A stretch of 64,000 bases of DNA, taken from Maylandia zebra. Taxonomy: Eukaryota; Chordata; Actinopteri; Cichliformes; Cichlidae. The position numbers and the translations under genes are program-made. The stretch's first letter is position 1; each line of letters opens with the position of its first letter. Shown piece by piece: positions 1 through 10,700 of this stretch. The stretch lies in the NCBI RefSeq assembly GCF_041146795.1, contig NC_135184.1, forward strand, positions 10,778,967-10,842,966. The letters are read 5' to 3'. The notes below the pieces were generated by a model. It was not told the DNA's origin, made no database searches, and worked only from the letters and a program-made list of their open reading frames with translations.

Positions 1-580
1 AGCGAGACAGAGGAGTATTCATCAGACAGCGAAAGTGAGAGCGAGGATGAGGAAGAGCTGCAGATGATACTGGAAGATCTGCAGAAGCAAAACGAGGAAC
101 TAGAGGTGAGAAAGCATCCAGCCTCCACTACCTGTTGCGGTGGTCCTGCGGTGTTTGACAAAATTGTGGTTATTCGTATTCCAGAAGCTCAGCATGCTTT
201 TGTTTCTGGTAATAGTGAAAGTATTGGCTGGAGTTTTACAGGATCTAACTCTGAATGTGTACTTTGTTGCCCTGAAGAACAAAAACACTCACCTGAACCA
301 GGCCATCCATGAGGAGCAGGAGGCCATCTTGGAGCTCCGCGTTCAGCTTCGCCTCCTGCAGAGCCACAAGCTACAGCAGGAGTTGACCGCCCAGCCGCCA
401 GCCGAGCAGGCTCCACCCACACAGCCGAGCCCGGAGGCCCGCAGCGATGAGCAAACCAAGCGCTCCGTTGCTGCCGTGGCTCCTACCGCCGATGCAGCTG
501 CTGCCACCACCAACGGAAAGGCAGCTAAGGATCCATCAAAGCCTTCACCAAACAAAGACAAGAGAGACACCAACATGTGA
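1..580 (+). CDS. ralbp1: RalA-binding protein 1 (RLIP76), C-terminal two exons, 5' part outside window
   Basis: Coding exons at 1-105 and 278-580, split by a 172-bp GT-AG intron (donor at 106, acceptor ending at 277, phase 0). The first encodes an acidic Ser/Asp/Glu stretch followed by a coiled-coil start (LQKQNEELE). The second continues the coiled coil (KNTHLNQAIHEEQ, then ELRVQLRLLQ), then an Ala/Pro/Gln-rich low-complexity tail ending in KDKRDTNM and TGA at 578-580. This matches the C-terminus of vertebrate RALBP1, a Ral effector with a RhoGAP domain for CDC42/RAC that acts in endocytosis and mitotic spindle function. The RhoGAP domain lies upstream of the window. The final residues T-N-M fit a class I PDZ-ligand pattern; that is an inference. 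The tail is more Ala-rich than I recall for mammals. Confidence 0.9.
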
Positions 581-2003
581 GACCTCTGTGATGCTTTTGA
601 TGGTCGTCTGTGCTGGTGTTCGTCTCTACCGTGGGCCAGTTGTCCTGCAGCGTTGCTCGCTATCCTGCTGGAGATTTCACATTGCAGAGCTCATTAGTGA
701 CCGTGTCCACCAAGTGGCAGACAAGGAAAAACCTTTTATATCATCTTTGGTGTCCTAACCTTCTTTTTCACATCCTCATGCAAAAAAACCACCCTGAAAA
801 AAACAAACAAATGCTAGGTTTAGCTGGTGTAGCGGACAACTGACTACCACTGTAAGAGACTAGCAGGGACCATGTTTTCAAATATGCCGTGCCAAGCCTG
901 TATGAAGGAGGAAGGAAGGGGCAGGAAGGGGAAATGAAGGCAATGAGAGTAAGAGAGGGTAGATTGTAGATTATTTCTCACTGGTGAGCAAGTCAGGAAG
1001 CGATCACTAGACCACAAATGTCATCAGTCCCTGTCGCTCAGATTCATCCCTTACCTTGATGCAAATTTGACTTTTTCTTTTGGATAGAGACCACTGTGCC
1101 ATAACTTGAGGATGCCCCAGAGAACCACTGATAACAAAAGCTTTTTGAATGATGAAGAATTTATGATTGGTCTATCTATATATTATATATTTAAGTAGTA
1201 TTCTGAAGTACACAGATGACTATTCAAGAAGTACATTAATTTTAAGTTGCAGCTTTTTAGTAATATATAAATATACAAATAAATATATTGTAGAGTCTCT
1301 GGTTCGTTTTCTTTTTTTGAACGGCAGATTCATACAGAGAAGTGTTGCACCTCGCAACTAACCGGTGGATGAAAACACGAACAGCCAAATAACAAATGTG
1401 TGTTCATCGCTGCAAAACGCAGACAAACAGCTGGAGGCCACACTTTGCTCCGTAGTGCAGTCGTCTTCTCAGTTACCTTTGCCTGCGCTGCACTAACGAG
1501 GAAGAGCGGGAGATCATATTTGTCCAGTTTAATAAGGATGTAACAAGTCTGTGCTGATGATTTATTTTTTGCTTCCTATATGGGTGGAGACACTTTGTTT
1601 TGTACTCTTCATGTGTGGAGGTTTTCTTCAATCCTTTCATTTCACAGCTGATCCGTGTCTGCTGCAACCTAATGTCATTGTTCGATAATATTTAAGGCAG
1701 AGATGTGTCCTGATTTACTTTTTCTGTATATTATTGTAAAATTGCAAACATACTGTATTTTCAGCTCTTTGTGTTTTGTCTTCTTGTTGTTGTTTTCTTT
1801 TCTTTTTTTACCATTAATAACCTGTATGGAGTTACGCGAGTGCGACTGCCCTGCTTTGGTCACAGGCAAATCCATGCAATCTCATCTGGACTCCCGATTC
1901 CATGAAACTAGAACAGGCTCAGAAGCTTCTCGTGAGGTTATTTTCATATTGTTCTGAGCTTTTGTAGCTGATTGTTACAGACAGTAATGCTGTGAAGAAT
2001 AAA
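581..2003 (+). other. ralbp1: ralbp1 3' untranslated region
   Basis: No coding signal follows the ralbp1 stop. The first clear poly(A) signal on this strand is AATAAA at 1998-2003, so the 3'UTR probably runs about 1.4 kb. It is AT-rich, with purine-rich GGAAGG repeats near 905-950. Confidence 0.6.
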
Positions 2004-4713
2004 GTGTCAGTCTAAAATAATTATCTCGCTGTCTCTTTTCCTCAAGTTTACCTTTTCACTCGACTATGTCTGGCTGGACATGTATTCCATATTTAGTACT
2101 TCTCATTTTCCATTACACAGTATCTGCCTAAATACAAACCTGAGCATCTCTGAGAGAATAGAAAGCTGGACTTTGACTCTGAAAACAAATTACTCAAGAG
2201 ATAGTGGAGCCACCCAGCTTTTTTTTCTTTTTTTGGTCAGGGCTTTAACTGGTTTCCGATTTGGAAACTAGGCTTGTCAAGTAGGACTAAAAAAACTAAG
2301 AGAACAACGGATGTTAGGAACTGTCTTTTCAAAATTAAAGCTTGACTTGAATTCACATAACATAATGACCATTTTCTCTTGGAAGGAAGCAATGGTTGTA
2401 ATTTAAAAGAGTAGATTTACATAGTCTACTGCATTTCAGGAAATGTTGGCTCTATAGATATACAATTAATATTAACCATAGAGCTATACATACCTTCACT
2501 GGGCATTTTATTAGGTACAACTTGTTATTACAAGGTTGTAACATTTTTGTTCCTTTAGATTTGGCTTAATTCTTATGTCTTCATGGCACAGATTGAACAA
2601 GGTGCTGGAAAAATTTAACCATAAAGATAATGACAGCATCACACAATTACTGTTGAGTGTGTTGAAAACACGCAGTTCTTTGAATCTTTGGGCTGAAGGA
2701 GGGACAATACTCGGTGTATAAATGCTCAATCAACAATCATTTATTTCCATACAATTCAACAGTCAGAGCATTACAACGTCCGGACGGGAGAGATGCTACC
2801 AGAGGGTCAGGCACATGTCTCAAAATGGTGACGGGTTGCTCAGCTTTTTATAGTCTCTAGTGGCCCCCAGCTAGTCGTAAAAGCCAAAACATCACATTTT
2901 TTCTCTGTTACAGCGCCTAAGTTATGACCTCGGCAGTTGTTTCTCTGCTTTCTGTAAGGTGGGGGTGTGGAATGTGGTCTATCTATCTCCCCTGTCTTTA
3001 GACACAGAGTCTCCTGCTTACAACCTTCTCTTCATGATTCAACAATTAAGCATGTCAAGAAAACAGTGTAACACATTCCCAGCAGATCAAGGATGCACCT
3101 TTATCTAATGAACTAATATGTGAATATGTTCTGTTAACTCAAAAGTATAATGAGAACTAAACTACATACAGATCACACACTCTATTTTAAAGGGTATAAT
3201 ATGATCTACAACAATATCATAATTCAACTATTTTGATTACATCTATAAGGTAACATATAATAACAGAATAATATCACAAGTGGTTGGCTGAGTCTCCTGT
3301 TCCACCACATCTGAAAGGTGCTCTATGAAATAGAGATCTGGTGACTTTTGAGATATTTGGAGACATCTGAGCACAGTGAACAAAAAAGAGATTAAAAAAG
3401 GGATGTCTATAAGGATATGAACATGTCAGCAACAATACTCAGTTAGGTTGTGGTTACAAAGATGCTCTCTTCACCCAGCGTGTGCCAAGAAAAGATTCCC
3501 CTCATTATTACAACAGCAGCAGCTTAAATTGTTGATAGAAGGTGGGGGATGGATCCATGCATCCATCTTACCTGGTGTTCTTTTTCTTTTTTAACCATAG
3601 ATTTCTTGCAACATTTACTGTGTCACAGTCATTCCTCACTCTTCTATGAAAAATAATAAAATCACAACTCACAAGACCATATGACTGAGAATTGCCTTAT
3701 AAGTAGCTTATTCAGTCTTGATGGTTGTATTTTCTTTTATTTGTGGTCATTTCTATCATGTACCACAGAAACCTGCATAGCTTGTGACTCTGTGGTTACT
3801 GTCAGTTTTCCTCGGTGCCCTCCCCATCTTTCTTTGTTTCGTGATGTTGTAAAGTATGTTAACAGATTGGCCAGGTATACAAAACGGCTTGGCACCTTAA
3901 TGGCCAAAATCAAGTTGATTTATAAGAAATGCCTTGGCCCATATATGGTAGTAGTTTGGGTGCTGAAAGTGAACAAAGTCTTTATCTTGTCAAAAGTCAG
4001 ACTACCAACCTTGGTCGGTTTTTCAGTCCTAATGCAGTGTGCGTGCATTTATTCTGCCAATTCTCAGTCCAAACTGGCCCAAGCCCACTTACAAAAAACC
4101 CACCCAAGCCTGGTAGCCATTACTGGGCTGGAGCCCAGTCATTTTTGGCTGCCAGGGCACAGCCGGCTGTGTGATGATCCTACTTTAGGCTTTTATTTTT
4201 GAAACAAAAACATCATTGTCACAGTCGTCATTGTCTTTGGTTAAATTAGTTAATTGCAAAAATATGTTAAGAGCAGACCGACATTTCCCGGTCCTGTTAT
4301 ACTTTCATTGAACTGAAGACCATTGTATGCACTTTTATCTATTCTTAACTAAAGAACACTGTTTTTTTTAGGGTAAAATAGGTCTAAAATCTTTCATCTC
4401 TTATTTCAAAATATAAACATGTAACTGACAGGCAGAGATAAAATTGCAAACGAAGTTGTTTGTTGGAGCCTTTTCGCATTATTTGTGCCAAAACGGCTGT
4501 AAGATACTTTTATTTTGAAAGTCACTGCCGGATGTTGTAAAATTTATTTTATGCGCCTTGTCAGCCGCTTAGTGGAGATGTCTGTCTGTATCAGGGGCTG
4601 GGTTTCTATTTTATCCAAGAAGAGGGGAAAATAATAGAGTTTCAAGCATGAAGAAAGAAATACATTGAGTGTACACTGACAAATGATGATTTAAAAACTT
4701 TCCAAAACTTACC
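2004..4713. other. Spacer between ralbp1 and rab31
   Basis: Contains the LTR-like segment and otherwise AT-rich sequence. A fragment near 2495-2520 resembles a recurring fish LINE/SINE 3' end. An open frame at 3681-4202 shows no recognisable domain. The final few hundred bases must hold the rab31 promoter and 5'UTR; no TATA box stands out. Confidence 0.5.
2690..3310 (-). mobile_element. LTR-like segment, possible solo LTR
   Basis: Read on the minus strand, the segment has a TATA box (TATAAAAA, 2852-2845) followed about 100 bp later by AATAAA (2745-2740), the promoter-plus-poly(A) layout of a retroelement LTR. A TG start is possible near 3309. I could not find a convincing 4-6 bp target duplication or define the ends, and no gag/pol sequence adjoins it. 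Class not assigned. Confidence 0.35.
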
Positions 4714-7700
4714 ATGGCTATAAGGGAGCTCAAGGTTTGCCTTTTAGGGGTAAGTGGTTGATGTTTTTGTTGATCCGTTTTGGGGGCAAATTCCTTTAGT
4801 CTGCTGCGAAACTGAAAAAGCCGACAACATGTTGATGTTAACAGCTGCTCGTTTACAACTTAATGGTAGAGTCGGTACTTTGTCAGTTCCGGTATTTTAT
4901 TTAAAAGAACTCTTTGTCGTCTTCGTGAAATAAGTTGGGAATTTAACTAATATTAGTAGCTAGTAGTTGGCTTAAAACCAGCCTCATCGGTCGGCAGTCA
5001 TTTTGAGTATGTCCTCTCGCATGTATTTTGTAGTTCTTAACAGATTAAGCTCTGCTGTGTAGTATAAATCTTTACTTTATAACGGCTCTGACAGTTTATC
5101 AGCCATTACGTCATCATCGGAGCCAGCGAGCCGTTAGATTTCTTGCTGCGTTAGCGAAACACGTCAGTCTGTCTTTATAAACGGTGACAGGGACGGCGAG
5201 AGCGCTTTGGACCGCAAACTGTCGCTTTATCGATGATGTTGAAGTCGGGAGCTGGGAACTTTTCAGAGCCTCATAAGGTTTTTAGGCCCTCGCATACCTC
5301 CTCAGGGCCCTGACATCCTCACTAAAATATTTTTTTGAGTCAGCCCAACCATACGCTGACCTTAACCCATCTTTTGTTACACCTCTGCATGCTTATAACA
5401 AGCGGGAGGAGCAGATTTTATGCACATTTAAAGTCACATAAAACCGTACAGGGGTGTTTATACGATTAAAAAAATGGGGTGCCACATTAGGAGACTAGGA
5501 AGTGGGTGGGTGGGGGGTCCTATTTTCTTCATCAGATGTGTTACATGAAAAGTGGGACTGCATGAGAGTTTAAATTATAGACAGACTCAAAGATTAATGT
5601 AGATACAATGAGTTGAGCATTATTACTGTTGACATGTCGGTCTTTTGGAATCAGAGGTAACAATTGAGAGGGGGGGTCTATCCAGATATCGGTAGTAATG
5701 ATACCAGCACTGGTTTTGGTATCGATACTAGTGCGATAGAATTGATACTTAGTTTCTATGATCTAAATTCAGTATGTAGTCCATTGAACTGTATTAAATG
5801 ACTTTTTGGGGAAAGGATAAAACAGACTTTAATGTCTATTTTATTTTTACCCTATAACCCATTTAAACAACAGAAGTCTTTTTGAGACAGGCACACTTGC
5901 GCTTTTTTTCCACTAGTACCAATTTGACTCAACTCTACTCATTTTCAGTTGTTTTCAATTACAACTGAGTACCACCTAAAAACCGAATTGAGTTGAGCCA
6001 TGCTGAGCCCAGTAGGTGCTAGTGGGGCAAAAGGGCATTACGTTCCAGGTCTCCAAAAAACACAGTTTCAAGATACACAAAAAGCTGAAAGGTGTGTTTT
6101 ATTGTGTTATCCAATTACTGTGGTCAATAAAATGTATTCAGAATTTGCAAATTGATGGTGATTCATCTCATAAGTCATGACACACCACTCTTCTCTACAT
6201 AAGTTGATGTTATAAGTTAGAAGTATCGGTATTGGTAACAGCGATACTGGCCTTGTATTTACTTAAAATCTGCAGTATTGCACAACACTAATAAGAGGTG
6301 GCTCTCTCTGTGAACCACATGCTCATTTGGCTAACACCTTGTGATTGTGTTGGGCAATTAGTATATTCTGAAAAGTCAACTTACTAAATGGAGTCTGTAA
6401 GTAGGAAGTGAGTCTGTGATATCAGTAAAAAAATGTATACCGGTATTATCTCGGATGATGATGGACATGATATAGCCACTGTTTGCAAGGGAAAATATGT
6501 ATTCCCAGAGTGGTTGGTGAATAGTTCCCAGAGGTTGCTTGGCTGTTGCTACAGTAGGTGAAATCAGTAGCAAAGAGGACGCTGTGCACAAAAGCCTCTT
6601 TGTGATTGCTTTGGTGGCTAGCAGATTGTTGTGCTCACCTGGAGTTAGCATGGAAGATGCTGATTACAGCTGGAACCTTTTGCAACCACAAGAGTTGCCC
6701 CCTGCTGGCCCTTAGTAAGAATGCAGGTGAAGTATTCATTGTGAAAACCCTTAATAAGTAAAAGTGATTATAGTACAAAAGTTTTACCATCAAAATATAT
6801 TTAAGAAATCTAAAGTGAAAGTACGTGTTACACAGAGTCATACACCGTGTGTTACTGGATAATTTCACGTTATCATTTTAATGACTTAAATACTGCTGTT
6901 GCATACTCTTGTATTTGCTATGGTTGTATAATCCAGTAGGTTCAATAGTGACCGCTCACTCTTTGTGTGCATGTCCTGTGACTGATTGATGTTTGCAGGA
7001 CACTGGAGTTGGGAAATCCAGCATTGTTTGCCGATTTGTCCAGGATCATTTCGATCACAACATAAGTCCAACCATAGGGTGAGTGTTAATCAGCAGAAGG
7101 CTTAAGCAGCAGGAAACTAATCAATCGTGTTTGGACACAAAGCTGAAGTAAAGATGTACAGAAATGTACAGGGAGATTCAGCCAGTTAATCAGTAATTTG
7201 GCTGAATGAAACTATGCTCAAGCTCAAGTTAAGCTTGTGTTTTTTAGTGATCTCAATCCACATCATTTGTACTAATGGGTAGATTGATAATCCTATGAAC
7301 TGTCTATAAGCTACAGAAGTTAAACCTAATTATAGAAGAACTGATTACTCAAGAGATAAAAATGAATGTACCTTATTTCATTTGGGTCTTTTATCTTAAC
7401 TGAATACTTATATATACATATAAGGAATTGCATAAGACACTATTGTCAGACTGTTAAAACTTAACAGACTTTTATTACTATTTAATATTTCTTTAGTCCA
7501 CAGTAAAATTGGGCGGATTGGTGATAGTCATAACCTCTGAGACAATGTAGAACATGTACAGCTCAGCCAAAAGGTCTCCTTCCTGTAAGGGAAACCTCAG
7601 CAGGTAACACATAGCTTATTCTAAACAAACTTTAGCAACTGAAATAAAGACAAACCCACGCGGGAGTCATCCTGCTTCAGCTCCACAACTCCAATAATTC

Positions 7701-10700
7701 TCATAAGGTGTTTTCATTTTATTACAAATATGTGATTTAAATACATTTTTGAAGTACAAATTTTAGTTAAGTGTTTGCAAGCTTTAATGCACAAATAGGG
7801 TACGAGTAGTGGTTGAAAACAGTGTAAAAAATGTAACTTATGGGAAAATGGGTTCAAATGAATAATTGCAAATCCACCTTCCAACTTCTGTAAGCCTGTG
7901 AAAAAACCTTGATTTTACTATGTCATTGCATCTGATTTTTTTTTTTTTTTAAAAACCCTCACTTTGGAGTAACACTTTAAGGCAAAAAGATTGTAGAATT
8001 GTTTAAAAATTATAGTTTTCTTAGTACTTGGTGCAATAAACACTGAAATAAAGGAGGTTTTACATGCCTCTATAGCAACAAACATGCTGTCCCAAACATA
8101 CTTGTTTTCAGTGTTCTTACTTTCCTGCTGACATGCACAGATTTTTTTCCCTTTGTTTTTAAAGAGTGACCTAAAAAATAGCTGTTGTGAAATGCTTTAA
8201 ATCATCCACAGAGCGTCATTCCTGACCAAGACAGTGCCATGTGGAAATGAGCTACACAAATTTCTAATCTGGGATACAGCTGGGCAGGAACGGGTAAGTG
8301 TACGCAACAGAAACTCCGCATGGACTCGCTGTTAGCTTTAAGTTAACACATGTGATGTTGATTTTCCATTAAACTTTGCATCAGAAAGCTGGTACTCGTG
8401 ATAGGTAGATATTTATAGGTTATGAAACAGGATGCTTGACACAAGAGTTCAAAGGTCATGAGACATCACGGTGATTAATTTGATGGCTAAGAGGGGGAGG
8501 TGGGTTATAGCTGAAGCTTGCCAAACCCGCTTACTGCATGGAAAAAACTAACGCGAGCATTTCCTGCTTATGTGTGAAAAAAGTATGCTGGGACTTCTGC
8601 TGTGAGCGTTCTATTATTACATTTGACCGACTGATCTTGTGTGATCAGTGGTGCTGATTGTAAACATCTGTGAACAATACAACTGTGGACACTCTTGAAA
8701 TATTGATGTCACTGTAGTGTAGTGTTATCATCATGACTGTGAGCTTGCTGATTAAACCTGTGACGTCTGAGTAATTAATATAATTTCAAAAACATGCCAT
8801 AATATTTTTTTCTACATTTATTATCATTCAAACACCATCTGCTTGTTTAAACACACGCTTCCCTTACCTGACATTTTTGGGGTTTTAGATACCAAATATA
8901 ATTGAACATGTCAGTGTTTCTCAAACTTTTCAAAACGAGTACCACCTCATAAAATATATGGCTCTTAGAATACCACCCTTATGACCAACATTAAAGTACA
9001 ATAGTATACGCCTATTTAACACCATATAGTTTACATGAGACAATTTTATTTCTTATATGAATGTTATTTATTTTAACTGTCATAAACAGGATGTGACAAG
9101 TGATAATAATAACAAAGGTACTGCATTAAAACATTCACAGCAGGTGGGATATCTGATTGATGACCACAGTTTGAGAACCACTGGAATATGTTATTTGAAG
9201 GCACTGATAATGTTTTTAAACTGAAAAGGGTTTTATAAAATAAACTTCTGCAAGCCATAAATGTAATGAATTTTTTAAAACGGAAATGATGCACTCATTT
9301 GATTTCTTATTTAATTGGCCACACATTGTCTACTTTATTAAAATACATACGAGCGATCGTGGCTCAAGAGTTGGGCGTTTGCCTTGTAATCGGAAGGTTG
9401 CTGGTTCGAGCCCCGGCTTGGACAGTCTCGGTCGTTGTGTCCTTGCGCAAGACACTTCACCCGTTGCCTACTGGTGGTGGTCAGAGGGCCCGGTGGCGCC
9501 AGTGTCCGGCATCCTCGCCTCTGTCAGTGCGCCCCAGGGTGGCTGTGGCTACAATGTAGCTTGAAATCACCAGTGTTTGAATGGGTGGATGACTGGATGT
9601 GTAAAGTGCTCTATACAAATACAGGCCATTTACCATTCTACCGATTGACTTTTTTTTTTTATGATTGTTGAGTTAACTAAACTGCTGCAACTTTGAGATG
9701 AATTGTATCTTCTCTTCTCATTGGCAGTGGATATATAGTTGTACTGATGATAGTTGCTGAGCAATGTGTCTGTGCAGAGGAGAAGAAAAGCTGCGCAAGC
9801 TTAAGGGAATGGTGCCGGTTTTAACTGATAAGAGAAACCAACAGTAACTTCAGTACAAAATAGAAATAATTTTGATACAGATGCCATACATTGGTATAGG
9901 AAATGTAAAAGAATATAACCTGAGTGTGATATTTATTCTTAAATTGACATTCGTTTTTGGATTCACTGTTTATAAATGATCTCAAAGTTTGGCACGTGTT
10001 GGTACATTATTAGCCGATGCGTTCACTCATCGTTTATCTGCAGTAGGCTAACATTTAGTGAGGTGATTTTTACATTCAGCATTTCTTTACAAGCTACCAC
10101 AGTTTGTCAAGTCAAAGTGAAGGTAACTGCTAAAAGTTAGAAAGGCCTGGGGACTTGAGGAAGTAACTGTTTCCATAAACTCATCATGTAAGAATGTATG
10201 GGCATAGTACTCTGCCAGGCTTTTATAAGCTTTTTTTCCCCCTTATTAATCATAGACTGAGCACTTTGGATCATATTTATGTGTGATATACCAAAAAATG
10301 AAATCAATCATGCTAACTAATATAAATGTGTCGTCTTTTTTTAGTTTCACTCGTTAGCTCCTATGTACTACAGAGGATCGGCTGCTGCTGTCATTGTCTA
10401 TGACATTACTAAACTGGTAAGTGTAACAGCAAGTTTACTATTGCTAAACTGGTTAAAGTGTCAGGGCTGTTAGCTCCCTGGAAAAAATGAAAAACATCAG
10501 TAACAGCTGTCCTGAACATTTGTAAGTGAAGAATTTTTGCTACTTTTCCATCACTGTGAGATGCTGTGTTTCATGACCTACAAATGTCATTCTTTCCTGG
10601 TTTGTTAATGGAAACTCGTCTGGGGAAAAAAAAGCAATGAATATATGACAGGAGACGGAAAAAAACTGCTGGGCATATTCTCATAAACGATCTATCCCAG

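Larger units (their letters stand above)
4750..6998 (+). other. rab31: rab31 intron 1
   Basis: Begins GTAAGT and ends TTTGCAG. The first 500 bases are relatively CpG-rich, consistent with a promoter-proximal region. The rest holds decayed repeat DNA described separately. Confidence 0.75.
8294..10344 (+). other. rab31: rab31 intron 3
   Basis: GT-AG, phase 0, carrying the hAT MITE and the AFC-like SINE. The remainder is unremarkable AT-rich DNA. Confidence 0.8.

Noticed and set aside
3681..4202. 173-codon open frame upstream of rab31
   Set aside because: No recognisable domain, irregular composition, no splice partners; probably chance or old repeat DNA.
9351..9425. tRNA gene
   Set aside because: A and B boxes are present, but the cloverleaf is degenerate and the SINE body follows directly.
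9286..9671. Overlapping open frames with Gly/Pro-rich products
   Set aside because: They are translations of the AFC-like SINE body.
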